Origin: Bacillus sp. IITD106 | GTDB taxonomy: Bacteria; Bacillota; Bacilli; Bacillales; Bacillaceae_C | Reading direction: 5' to 3' | Length of the DNA: 64,000 nt | NCBI RefSeq assembly: GCF_019459225.1 | Contig: NZ_JAIAZY010000004.1 | Span: forward strand, 101,200-165,199 | Shown: piece after piece, positions 44,188 to 52,423 of the stretch | Layout of the letters: every line of letters begins with the position of its first letter | Position numbering within the stretch: position 1 is the stretch's first letter | The notes under the pieces: generated by a model | Database searches by the model: none | Seen by the model: only the letters and a program-made list of their open reading frames with translations | What the model was told of the DNA's origin: nothing | Program-made: the position numbers and the translations under genes

Positions 44188-44802
44188 TTATTTAAAAACC
44201 TTCATTCTTTCTTCAATGCTATTATATTGTTTTTCACGTGGACCTGCAGTCGGTTTTCCAAATGGCATTTGTGAAATAAGCTTCCAACTTTCAGGTATGT
44301 CCCAGATTTTTTGTACAGCTTCATCAATAATTGGATTATAATGCTGCAAAGATACCCCGAATCCTTCCAATTCTAATGCTGTCCATACGATATATTGAAG
44401 CATCCCTGATGATTGCATTGAGTATTCAGGCATTTTATCTGCATAGGTTGGAAATTTTTCTTGCAGTGATTTCACAACCGTTTGATCTTCAAAAAATAAA
44501 ATGGTGCCATAACCATTCCGAAAACCTGCCATTCTTTCTGCAGTCGGTTTAAATTTATCGGCATCAACTTTTTCCCTTAAAGCGGCCTCCGTAATATTCC
44601 ATAACTTATCGTGATTCTCACCAAGTAAAATTACAGCTCGTCCACTTTGCGAATTATATGCTGATGGAGCATGTTTAATCGCATTTCCTACGATTTCCTC
44701 TAAACGTTCGTCTGAAACGACTGTTTCTTTACTTATCCCATATATAGAACGTCTATTTTCAACTGCTGAATAAAAATCTTGCTTTGTTTGAATCATAATC
44801 AT
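44188..44802 (-). CDS. Nitroreductase family protein, MhqN-like
   Basis: FMN-dependent reductase of 204 aa in the nitroreductase fold. RRSIYGI near residue 17, APSAYNSQSGR and FGKPTAGPREK near the end are typical, and the size and motifs resemble B. subtilis MhqN (YdfN), a quinone- and catechol-stress enzyme. It lies 10 bp downstream of catE and is probably co-transcribed, consistent with reduction of quinones formed from catechols. A strict gene name is not secured. Confidence 0.83.
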   Translation of the reverse strand: MIMIQTKQDFYSAVENRRSIYGISKETVVSDERLEEIVGNAIKHAPSAYNSQSGRAVILLGENHDKLWNITEAALREKVDADKFKPTAERMAGFRNGYGTILFFEDQTVVKSLQEKFPTYADKMPEYSMQSSGMLQYIVWTALELEGFGVSLQHYNPIIDEAVQKIWDIPESWKLISQMPFGKPTAGPREKQYNSIEERMKVFK

Positions 44803-44812
44803 TTCTCTCCCT

Positions 44813-45652
44813 TTACACTTCTAAAACAATGTTTATTCCAGATGGGTCTTTCGTTATAATTTTCCCATGTCCCTCTGAAAATGAAGCATTTATTTTTTGT
44901 AATTGCTGGATGATCTTTTCTTTTTCATCATTATTAGGCAACCCAATCGTAAAATACTTTAAACCAGTACTATTTTCTGATGGTGCTGGGACCCCTCTAC
45001 TGTTCCAAGTATTTAACCCGATATGATGGTGGTATTTATTTTTTGACATAAAAAGTGCCTGCGAGCCGTAACGAAGAATGAGATCAAACCCAAGTCCATC
45101 ATAATAAAACTCTTGAGTTTTTTGCAATTCCGCAACTTGGAGATGGATATGCCCAATGATTGTTTTTTCCGGCATGCCTTTCCAACCAGCTTCAGTCGCT
45201 TCCCGCAAAAGATTTTCAACATCGAGCGGCTCTGTAGTCATATATACTTGTTGTCCTTGCCATTCCCATTTTTCTGAATCTCGATCCGTATATATTTCGA
45301 TTCCATTGCCTTCTGGATCCGCTAAATAAAGCGCCTCGCTTACATGATGGTCAGAAGCCCCTTGCAAAGGGTAACGTGTTTGAATGAAATATTGAACAAT
45401 ATCCGCAAGATCTGAACGATAGGGCAATAAAAATGCAATATGATATAGCCCTGCAGCCCTTGGATTCCGAGGTGTTGCATCTTTACGTTGTTCCAGTAAC
45501 AATAATGCTGTTTCACCATCAGCTGACATTGATGCTTTTTCATTTGTTCGCTCAATCACTTTAAACCCAAGAACTTTTTCATAAAAGTCAACTATTCTCT
45601 CAAGATTTTGGACGGTTAACACAGCTTGTTTTATAACAGAAGGTTGTGTCAT
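44813..45652 (-). CDS. catE: Catechol 2,3-dioxygenase
   Basis: Extradiol ring-cleaving dioxygenase of 279 aa made of two vicinal-oxygen-chelate (glyoxalase) domains. Iron ligands are expected in the second domain (HIHLQVAEL about 165 and the terminal GIEIYTD/ INIVLEV positions) and in RAAGLYHIAF of the first. It closely resembles B. subtilis CatE (YfiE). The start is ATG at 45652, with GGAGGAG upstream; a TTG 18 bases earlier would overlap the SD. The promoter has a dyad at +1. The usual partner catD is not next to it. Confidence 0.88.
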   Translation of the reverse strand: MTQPSVIKQAVLTVQNLERIVDFYEKVLGFKVIERTNEKASMSADGETALLLLEQRKDATPRNPRAAGLYHIAFLLPYRSDLADIVQYFIQTRYPLQGASDHHVSEALYLADPEGNGIEIYTDRDSEKWEWQGQQVYMTTEPLDVENLLREATEAGWKGMPEKTIIGHIHLQVAELQKTQEFYYDGLGFDLILRYGSQALFMSKNKYHHHIGLNTWNSRGVPAPSENSTGLKYFTIGLPNNDEKEKIIQQLQKINASFSEGHGKIITKDPSGINIVLEV

Positions 45653-45669
45653 TTTCACTCCTCCTAACA

Positions 45670-45715
45670 CTTACTTTATGTAAGAAACTTTATATTAATT
45701 ATGATATAATGTCAA
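45670..45715 (-). promoter_or_regulatory. catE promoter and downstream dyad
   Basis: Minus-strand TTGACA (45710-45715) and TAAAGT (45687-45692) are 17 bp apart. The dyad CTTAC-N5-GTAAG (45670-45684) lies at about +1, a good place for a repressor of the CatR/YodB type. Confidence 0.65.
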
Positions 45716-45735
45716 GTAAGGATAAAAATAAAAGA

Positions 45736-45764
45736 TAGGTATTTATTATACCTAATGTTATAAT
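45736..45764 (+). promoter_or_regulatory. Dyad and -10 box before the CatR/YodB-type gene
   Basis: TAGGTA-N7-TACCTA (45736-45754) has the same spacing as YodB-type boxes and lies five bp upstream of TATAAT (45759-45764). It would allow autoregulation and, with the catE dyad, coordinated control of the divergent genes. Confidence 0.5.
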
Positions 45765-45785
45765 TTAACTAGCGAGGTGAGTATA

Positions 45786-46118
45786 TTGAATAATTCATTA
45801 TGCCCAAGATTTGAAAAAGCAATGAGTATATTGGGTCAACGCTGGACGGGATTAATTATTCACCAGCTTTTAAACGGACCCCAGCGTTTTTGTACAGTCG
45901 AAGCAGCAATGCCCATTAGTGCTCGAGTTTTATCTGAAAGATTAAAGGACTTAGAGCAAGAAGGTATTGTCAAACGCCAAGTATATCCTGAAACCCCAGT
46001 GAGGATTGAATATTCCTTAACGGATAAAGGAATGGCCCTTGCTCCTTTGATGAAGGAAATAGAAAAATGGGGAGAGAACTGGTTAGAAATTGATAATGAA
46101 GAACAGATTAACTCATAA
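45786..46118 (+). CDS. HxlR/DUF24-type thiol-sensing repressor (CatR/YodB-like)
   Basis: Winged-helix repressor of 110 aa. LGQRWTGLIIHQLLNGPQRF, the recognition region ARVLSERLKDLEQEGIVKRQVYPETPVRIEYSLT and the helical end match the MarR/DUF24 family. The start is TTG at 45786, with AGGTGA five nt upstream, so the protein begins MNNSLC and places a cysteine at residue 6, the redox-sensing position of YodB and CatR. It is divergent from catE, so it should derepress catE/mhqN-like under quinone stress. CatR is the likelier of the two orthologues. Confidence 0.87.
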   Translation: MNNSLCPRFEKAMSILGQRWTGLIIHQLLNGPQRFCTVEAAMPISARVLSERLKDLEQEGIVKRQVYPETPVRIEYSLTDKGMALAPLMKEIEKWGENWLEIDNEEQINS

Positions 46119-46157
46119 AGCCGCCTTCCCAAAACGGGAATGCCGGCTTCTTTATTT
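46117..46157 (+). terminator. Terminator of the CatR/YodB-like gene
   Basis: AAGCCGCCTTCCC pairs with GGGAATGCCGGCTT, followed by CTTTATTTT. The 5' arm overlaps the stop codon. Confidence 0.75.
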
Positions 46158-46207
46158 TCACTTTAAATTTGCGTAATATGTAATTATTAACTATGGGAGG
46201 TAATAAA

Positions 46208-47443
46208 GTGAAAAACGATATCATAGAACGCTTTGTTTCATACGTAAAAATGAACACCCAATCAGATGAAAATAGTCCTACATGCCCTTCAACCCCTGGT
46301 CAGCTGACTTTGGCTAACAAGCTTGTTGAAGAGCTAGAGATGATTGGAATGGATGGGGTCTCTATTGATGAAAATGGCTATGTAATGGCGACTCTTCTAG
46401 CAAATACAGAGAAAAAAGTACCGACAATCGGCTTTCTTGCTCACGTAGATACGGCGACTGATTTTACTGGTGACGGTGTAAACCCACAAATTGTTGAACA
46501 TTACGATGGAAGCGATCTTATGTTAAATGAAGCGACGAATGTTGTTCTTTCAAACAAAGACTTTCCAGCACTTGCCAATTATAAGGGTCACACGCTTATT
46601 ACAACAGATGGAACGACTCTTTTAGGTGCTGACAACAAAGCAGGAATTGCTGAAATTATGACAGCAATGGATTATTTGATCAAGCATCCTGAAATCAAGC
46701 ACGGAAACATTCGTGTTGCTTTTACACCTGATGAAGAAATTGGACGTGGACCACACAAATTCGACGTTAAAAAATTCAATGCTGATTTTGCATATACGAT
46801 GGATGGCGGACCAATTGGTGAATTGCAATATGAAAGCTTTAATGCGGCTGGGTTAAAGCTTACCTTTCGTGGAACGAATATCCACCCAGGAACAGCAAAA
46901 GGAACTATGGTGAATGCAGCAAAAATTGCAATGGAATTCCATAACGCATTGCCTGCGGACGAAGCTCCTGAATTGACTGAAGGCTATGAAGGCTTCTATC
47001 ACTTGCTTTCATTTCACGGAGATGTAGAAGAAACGAAGCTCGCCTATATTATTAGAGATTTTGACCGTAAAAATTTTGAAGCCAGAAAAACACTTGTTGA
47101 AAAAATCGTTGCTGATCTTCGCGACAAATATGGACAAGATCGAATTTCGATTGACATGAATGATCAATATTACAACATGAGAGAAAAGATTGAACCTGTG
47201 AAGGAAATTGTCGACATTGCATCTGACGCGATGAAAAATCTCGACATTGAACCGATTGTCTCCCCTATTCGCGGCGGTACGGACGGTTCGCAATTATCAT
47301 ATATGGGGCTCCCAACTCCAAATATTTTTACTGGAGGAGAGAACTTCCATGGACCTTATGAGTTTATCTCTGTTGAAAATATGGAGAAGGCGGTTCAGGT
47401 CATTGTGGAAATATGTAAATTATTCGAGGAACGTACAGAATAG
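46208..47443 (+). CDS. pepT: Tripeptidase T (peptidase T)
   Basis: M20 zinc peptidase of 411 aa, releasing the N-terminal residue of tripeptides in the cytosol. [38 protein letters not shown], and [14 protein letters not shown] carry the zinc ligands and catalytic residues; [21 protein letters not shown] is in the catalytic C-terminal part. The GTG at 46208 is seven nt after GGGAGG, and the longer start is poorly placed. The size equals B. subtilis PepT. Confidence 0.93.
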   Translation: MKNDIIERFVSYVKMNTQSDENSPTCPSTPGQLTLANKLVEELEMIGMDGVSIDENGYVMATLLANTEKKVPTIGFLAHVDTATDFTGDGVNPQIVEHYDGSDLMLNEATNVVLSNKDFPALANYKGHTLITTDGTTLLGADNKAGIAEIMTAMDYLIKHPEIKHGNIRVAFTPDEEIGRGPHKFDVKKFNADFAYTMDGGPIGELQYESFNAAGLKLTFRGTNIHPGTAKGTMVNAAKIAMEFHNALPADEAPELTEGYEGFYHLLSFHGDVEETKLAYIIRDFDRKNFEARKTLVEKIVADLRDKYGQDRISIDMNDQYYNMREKIEPVKEIVDIASDAMKNLDIEPIVSPIRGGTDGSQLSYMGLPTPNIFTGGENFHGPYEFISVENMEKAVQVIVEICKLFEERTE

Positions 47444-47538
47444 AAAATATTTTTGCAAAATTATTGTAGATAAATGGAGAAAAGTATTGACTTATCATTT
47501 CTCTCCTGCAATAATACATAAGACAAAAGAATCAGATT

Positions 47539-47680
47539 GCCTTTAAATCAGTCCCGTGAGGCTGTCAAGGTTGCATGCGCATATACTATGCGTAATTTCT
47601 GCATACAGATGATGTTGTCATCCGATTATTATGCACCTTGCCAGCTGTTGGACAAGGTGCTTTTTATTTTGTCCAACAGC
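47539..47680 (+). promoter_or_regulatory. PyrR-dependent pyr attenuator before pyrP
   Basis: The PyrR-binding consensus ARUCCNGNGAGGYU is matched at 47550-47563 in a stem CAG..CTG, with lower arm GCCTT/AAGGT (anti-antiterminator 47539-47571). CAAGGTTGCAT (47565-47575) can pair with ATGCACCTTG (47631-47640) as antiterminator. The terminator is GCACCTTG (47633-47640)/CAAGGTGC (47653-47660) plus TTTTTATTTT. A further perfect 12-bp pair GCTGTTGGACAA/TTGTCCAACAGC (47644-47680) overlaps the terminator arm. High UMP with PyrR should give termination. Confidence 0.9.
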
Positions 47681-47723
47681 ATAAGCAACTGATCAAAGAT
47701 TAATAAAAAGGGAGAGATATCGG

Positions 47724-49004
47724 ATGAAAAACAGAGAAATCCAAGTAGACGAGCGCTTACCATTATTACAAAGTTTACCTTTAAGCTTACAGCACTTATT
47801 CGCTATGTTCGGTTCTACAGTATTAGTTCCATTATTATTCGGAATAAATCCCGCAATTTGTTTGTTGATGAATGGGATTGGAACATTAATCTACATTTTT
47901 ATTACGAAAGGGAAAATCCCGGCTTATTTAGGTTCAAGCTTTGCTTTCATTTCACCAGTAGGAGTAGTTTTGCTGCATTATAATGGCACTGAAGGCTATA
48001 GCTATGCACTTGGTGGATTCCTACTCGTTGGTATTGTATTACTTCTTGTTGGTCTTATCATAAAAGTGGCCGGAACAAAATGGATTGATGTTATTTTCCC
48101 TCCAGCTGCCATGGGTGCAATTGTGGCCGTTATTGGATTGGAGTTAGTTCCGGTAGCTGCAGACATGTCTGGATTACTTAAACCAGCTAGTGCACCTGAT
48201 ACATGGTCGCCAGACCCAAAGGTAATCACGGTTTCCTTACTTACGTTGGGACTTACAATCGTATATTGGGTGACATTAAGAGGTTTCTTAAAAATCATCC
48301 CAATCTTACTTGGTATTGTTTCGGGTTACATCATTGCAGGTTTTGTAGGACTGGTAGACTTTTCTGGAGTTAAAGATGCAAGCATGATTGCTCTTCCTAC
48401 TTTTTATCAAATTAAGTTTAATTGGTCTGATATGTTAATCATCTTACCTGCCGCACTCGTCCTGCTGCCAGAGCATATTGGGCACCTAATCGTAACAGGC
48501 AATATTGTTAAAAAAGACCTTGTCAAAGATCCTGGTCTTGACCGTTCCTTTATGGGAAATGGTATTTCAACCATCATTTCCAGCTTTGCAGGTTCAACAC
48601 CGAATACAACGTACGGAGAAAACATCGGAGTTCTTGCGATTACTAGAGTATACTCTACTTGGATTATTGGAGGAGCTGCAGTTATTGCAATTTTCCTTTC
48701 CTTCTTCGGAAAACTAGCAGCATTAATTCAAGCAATCCCAACACCGGTTATGGGTGGAATTTCCTTATTGCTATTCGGAATCATCGCGGTTAGTGGTCTT
48801 CGCATGTTAGTTGAAGCGAAAGTAGACTTCAGCCTTTCACATAACATTATCTTAACTTGTGTTGTGTTAGCAATTGGTATCAGTGGTGCTACCATTCATA
48901 TCGGTTCTGTAGAACTAAAAGGAATGGGTCTTGCAACCATTGTTGCGATTCTACTAAGTTTGTTCTTCAAACTTCTTGAAAAACTAAAATTAACAAATGA
49001 CTAA
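47724..49004 (+). CDS. pyrP: Uracil permease
   Basis: Nucleobase:cation symporter-2 (UraA type), 426 aa, with about fourteen membrane segments. SLQHLFAMFGSTVLVPLLFG at the start, LPEHIGHLIVTG and the GSTPNTTYGENIG loop are diagnostic. The PyrR attenuator upstream ties expression to pyrimidine need. Unlike the B. subtilis order, no pyrB or other pyr gene follows; a strong terminator lies behind it. Confidence 0.93.
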   Translation: MKNREIQVDERLPLLQSLPLSLQHLFAMFGSTVLVPLLFGINPAICLLMNGIGTLIYIFITKGKIPAYLGSSFAFISPVGVVLLHYNGTEGYSYALGGFLLVGIVLLLVGLIIKVAGTKWIDVIFPPAAMGAIVAVIGLELVPVAADMSGLLKPASAPDTWSPDPKVITVSLLTLGLTIVYWVTLRGFLKIIPILLGIVSGYIIAGFVGLVDFSGVKDASMIALPTFYQIKFNWSDMLIILPAALVLLPEHIGHLIVTGNIVKKDLVKDPGLDRSFMGNGISTIISSFAGSTPNTTYGENIGVLAITRVYSTWIIGGAAVIAIFLSFFGKLAALIQAIPTPVMGGISLLLFGIIAVSGLRMLVEAKVDFSLSHNIILTCVVLAIGISGATIHIGSVELKGMGLATIVAILLSLFFKLLEKLKLTND

Positions 49005-49012
49005 TAAAGATA

Positions 49013-49052
49013 CCCCTGAAGTGAATTTTTCAAGCTTCAGGGGTTTTTGTTT
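49013..49052 (+). terminator. pyrP terminator
   Basis: CCCCTGAAG pairs with CTTCAGGGG across 13 nt, followed by TTTTTGTTTTG. Confidence 0.85.
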
Positions 49053-49106
49053 TGGAGTTTTGTTTAGGTATAAAAAAGTTGGAATCATAAATCCTCGGTT
49101 GTTCTT

Positions 49107-49319
49107 TCATTTACTTTCACCTTTAATTTCTTGGTCATGTGGAATAATGGTTCCATCTGGATATTCTCTTACCCAACCCTTTTTAGTTTTATAAATAATA
49201 TATGTGTTATTTGCCTTGGCATCTATTTTCGCTCGTTCACCTGTCATCTTTACCCATTTATCAATCCACTCAAATTTTCTCTCTCTTGATTCTTCGTTAT
49301 GGTCTAACACGATATTCAC
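49107..49319 (-). CDS. 70-aa hypothetical protein
   Basis: Starts with GTG at 49319 after AGGTGG with eight nt spacing. The product is mixed charged (DHNEESRERKFEWIDKWVKMTGE) with a C-terminal YKTKKGWVREYPDGTII that looks like a small beta hairpin; no membrane segment. It looks like a real soluble small protein, but no family is recognised. Confidence 0.6.
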   Translation of the reverse strand: MNIVLDHNEESRERKFEWIDKWVKMTGERAKIDAKANNTYIIYKTKKGWVREYPDGTIIPHDQEIKGESK

Positions 49320-49422
49320 CGCCTATTCCACCTCATTTTCTTATATTTTATCACAAAAAAAATTAAAACATCTCTTTGTTATTTTTCCTTATCAAAATGA
49401 AGATGCAACCCTCTTATCCACA

Positions 49423-49482
49423 AATTCCATCTTCATTATTCTAATTCCATCTTTTTTTGTTCAATTCCAACTTTAATTGTTC
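49423..49482. repeat. 20-bp tandem repeat, three units
   Basis: AATTCCA(T/A)CTT begins at 49423, 49443 and 49463, 20 bp apart, with a decayed fourth. It lies in the 518-bp gap before the aminotransferase gene. Confidence 0.55.
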
Positions 49483-49571
49483 TATACAAGATTAAAATTG
49501 TAACTAGATTCCTATTCCTTAGGAGACTTTCAGGCATAGTTTCGAAATCATCATTTTTTCCCCGCGCGGAT

Positions 49572-49697
49572 CAATTCGCTGTAAGAGTATTTCTATTGGC
49601 CGTCAGAGCGTGCCTATTCGCTATTGGAGCTGTTCTATTCGCCGTCATGTCGAGTCTATTCGCTGTCGGAGCTGTTCTATTCCTGTCGTGGCGTATC
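49572..49697. repeat. 21-bp tandem array, about six units
   Basis: CTATT recurs at 49593, 49614, 49635, 49656 and 49677, exactly 21 bp apart, with units such as CTATTCGCTGTCGGAGCTGTT; a degenerate unit precedes at 49572. No frame with a ribosome site. The rest of the gap up to 49837 is AT-rich and shows no clear promoter elements. Confidence 0.85.
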
Positions 49698-49837
49698 TCC
49701 CCTATTACTTTATTAAATAAATTATATTAAATCCTATAAAGACCTTATATGATTCTATTCAAGAAAATGAGTTTACAGTAGTTACTTTCCATCATATAAT
49801 TTACTCATGAAATTAATTGTAAAAGGGAGGAAAAATC

Positions 49838-51118
49838 ATGCTAGCTGCAAATGGCGGCACTCCAGTTCGAACGAAGCCATGGGCTCCGGAATTTATTAGT
49901 TCTGAGGAATTTGATGAGTTAGAAAAAGAATATGTCCTTCGAGTGTTGGATAAGAAAAGAGTGTTCCGTTTTTATCATGAGCAACTGAAGGATTCAGAAA
50001 CAAAGCAATTGGAAGATTTATATAAAGAGCGTACAAACGTGAAGCATGCTCTTGCCGTGAATTCAGGTACCTCCGCTCTTGTATCTGCGATTGTAGGTGC
50101 GGGAATTGGGCCAGGCGATGAAGTAATTATTCCTGCCTATACGTATATCGCAACGGCATCTGCTGTGTTAATCGCACGAGCGGTTCCCGTTATTGTAGAG
50201 GTCGATGATAGTTTAACGATGGATCCGAGCGCATTTGAAGCGGCAATTACAGAACATACAAAAGCAGTCATTCCTGTTCACATGAAAGGGATACCGTGTG
50301 ATATGGACAAGATTTTACAGATTGCTAAAAAACATGATCTCATCGTCATTGAAGATGTGGCTCAAGCAAATGGCGGTTTTTATAAAGGAAAACCATTAGG
50401 TTCTATGGGTGATGCAGGGTGCTTTAGTTTCCAACAGTATAAGGTCGTTACTGCTGGTGAAGGTGGACTCGTTACGACAAACGATGATGTGATCTATACG
50501 CGTGCTAGTATTTATCATGACTCAGCCTTAAGCTACTGGGGAACAAAACTTTTTGAAAATGTAGAATCCTTTCCAGGTGAAAACTACCGAATGAGCGAAC
50601 TAAATGGAGCACTTGCTCTCGCTCAATCACAAAAACTTGATACCATTATTTCAAAGCTTCGCCAAGTTAAAAGAACGATAGTCGATGGAATAAAAGATAT
50701 TCCAACTATTCAATTGCAAAGGGTTCCGGATCCCGAAGGCGATGTTTCATATAGCCTAATCTTTTATTTATCTGACACTGAAGAGGCAAAAACCTTCGCA
50801 GATCTACTGAATGCGGAGGGAATTCCGAACGGAACGATCTATAACAACGGAATTGCCGATCGCCATATTTACGTCAACTGGGATTATGTGTTGGACAAAC
50901 GAGGAGCAACTGAAAAAGGCAATCCATGGACATGTGGAAGTTATAAAGGAAACGTTCAGTATTCGAAAGATATGTGCCCAAATACGTTGGATTTGCTAGC
51001 TCGCTCCATCAGTATTTCATTACATCAAAATTTAACCCACGAAGATTGTCTGGATGCGATCGCAGCTATAAAAAAGGTCGCGAAGCATATGAGCGAAAGG
51101 ATGAAAATTCATCAATAA
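49838..51118 (+). CDS. DegT/DnrJ/EryC1/StrS family PLP aminotransferase
   Basis: PLP-dependent sugar aminotransferase of 426 aa. HALAVNSGTSALVSAIVGAGIGPGDEVIIPAYTYIAT binds PLP, IEDVAQANGG supplies the Asp, and the Schiff-base lysine is in FSFQQYKVVTAGEGG. AHBA-synthase and scyllo-inosamine-type members have similar QANG forms. It probably transfers an amino group to a keto sugar or keto-inositol. Next gene is a ROK regulator on the same strand, separated by a terminator. The substrate is undetermined; the two Gfo/Idh/MocA genes near 60-62 kb could supply the keto sugar. Confidence 0.86.
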   Translation: MLAANGGTPVRTKPWAPEFISSEEFDELEKEYVLRVLDKKRVFRFYHEQLKDSETKQLEDLYKERTNVKHALAVNSGTSALVSAIVGAGIGPGDEVIIPAYTYIATASAVLIARAVPVIVEVDDSLTMDPSAFEAAITEHTKAVIPVHMKGIPCDMDKILQIAKKHDLIVIEDVAQANGGFYKGKPLGSMGDAGCFSFQQYKVVTAGEGGLVTTNDDVIYTRASIYHDSALSYWGTKLFENVESFPGENYRMSELNGALALAQSQKLDTIISKLRQVKRTIVDGIKDIPTIQLQRVPDPEGDVSYSLIFYLSDTEEAKTFADLLNAEGIPNGTIYNNGIADRHIYVNWDYVLDKRGATEKGNPWTCGSYKGNVQYSKDMCPNTLDLLARSISISLHQNLTHEDCLDAIAAIKKVAKHMSERMKIHQ

Positions 51119-51125
51119 AATCTTT

Positions 51126-51162
51126 AACCTCAGTGGCTTAGTCTATCACTGAGGTTATTTTA
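51126..51162 (+). terminator. Aminotransferase terminator
   Basis: AACCTCAGTG pairs with CACTGAGGTT across 11 nt, followed by ATTTTATC. Confidence 0.8.
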
Positions 51163-51263
51163 TCGTGCAGCACAAGCAGCCCTCAGCACTTAATATAAGC
51201 AAGGCACTTCCCTTCTTCATTTGGTATAATCAGAGAAAGCAAAGATCGAAAGGATTTCTAATC

Positions 51264-52394
51264 ATGAAATACACTCCATCTGAAAAAGAAATTCTCAGCC
51301 TTTTAACTTCGTATAATGGAATTTCTAGAAAACATCTCGCTGACATTTCCGGTTTATCTCAAGCGAGCATGACAAAAATCACAAAAAAATTAATAGATGA
51401 TCACTTTATTATAGAGGGTGAACGAATTAGCAGCGGCCTAGGAAGAAAAGAAGTTTTACTATACTCCAACCCTCAAAAGTTCACCTTTTTAGGTATTGAT
51501 ATTGGCGGCTATCTTGTAAGATTTTCTTTATCAAACAATAGTATGGAAGTTTTACATAAAGAAGAGTTTTTCATGGCCGAATTAGATGAAAGCCAAAATA
51601 AAGGTGAAGCCTTACTAGAGAGACTTGTGCATTTTTTAAAAAGCTCCAATACTCCCCTTTCAACTATTAGTGCAATAGGTATAGGAGTAACCGGCTTAGT
51701 TGATATCGAACAACAAACGATTTTAAATATCCCTAATCGCAAAGGCTGGGATAATATTCGGCTCATTGATATTTTCCAACAATCATTCTCATGCCCTATT
51801 TATCTCGATGAAGGCGGACGTACGATGGCAATCGCTGAAAAAACATTAGGAAAAGCAAAAAAAATCAGGGACTTTATCGTCGTACAAATTGGGTTTGGAA
51901 TTGTCTCTGGTATTATGATTAATGACCAATTGCTAAGAGGATCCAGTAATGTCTCAAGCCTGCTTGGTCATATTACCGCTGATGAAAATGCGGGTCGATG
52001 TTTATGCGGGAATTATGGCTGCTTGGAAAATATCATTACGTTTCCAATGCTGGAAATCGAATACAAGAAACGTAATGGTCAATATGCTTCTATCGTGGAG
52101 GCGTATGAGCGTAATGATAAAATCGCCATCGAAGTATGCATGGATACAGGAAAAGCTCTAGGAATTGCCCTAAGTAATGTCGTCAATTTATTTAATCCAA
52201 GTGCCATTTATATTGGCGGACCGATCTTTGACTCCCTTCCGATGCTTTTGGAAGAAACGAAGCGGACAATTATTTTACGCGCCAACCGCTTTGCCACTCT
52301 CGCCCTAAGCTTAGAGGAAAATAGTTTTGGACAGCAGCAAGGCGTCATGGGTGCGTTAACCTTCGCTAAAACTAACTTAATAGCAGAACTCTAA
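51264..52394 (+). CDS. ROK family transcriptional regulator with zinc motif
   Basis: Repressor of 376 aa with an N-terminal winged helix (ISRKHLADISGLSQASMTKIT) and a ROK domain carrying GIDIGG, the histidine of LLGHITADE and the zinc motif CLCGNYGC. The ATG at 51264 is preferred; the long upstream extension has no SD. Convergent with gluconokinase, sharing its terminator. It may regulate the gluconate genes or the aminotransferase upstream; no operator could be assigned. Confidence 0.88.
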   Translation: MKYTPSEKEILSLLTSYNGISRKHLADISGLSQASMTKITKKLIDDHFIIEGERISSGLGRKEVLLYSNPQKFTFLGIDIGGYLVRFSLSNNSMEVLHKEEFFMAELDESQNKGEALLERLVHFLKSSNTPLSTISAIGIGVTGLVDIEQQTILNIPNRKGWDNIRLIDIFQQSFSCPIYLDEGGRTMAIAEKTLGKAKKIRDFIVVQIGFGIVSGIMINDQLLRGSSNVSSLLGHITADENAGRCLCGNYGCLENIITFPMLEIEYKKRNGQYASIVEAYERNDKIAIEVCMDTGKALGIALSNVVNLFNPSAIYIGGPIFDSLPMLLEETKRTIILRANRFATLALSLEENSFGQQQGVMGALTFAKTNLIAEL

Positions 52395-52423
52395 AGCCGC
52401 ATCCAGTTAGATGCGGCTTCTTT
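52392..52423. terminator. Shared terminator of ROK and gluconokinase genes
   Basis: AAGCCGCATC-N6-GATGCGGCTT, with a T-rich tail on the plus strand. Its right arm lies in the last codons of the gluconokinase gene. Confidence 0.8.

Noticed and set aside
51165..51263. N-terminal extension of the ROK protein
   Set aside because: It runs out of the preceding terminator with no SD; ATG at 51264 is normal for the family.
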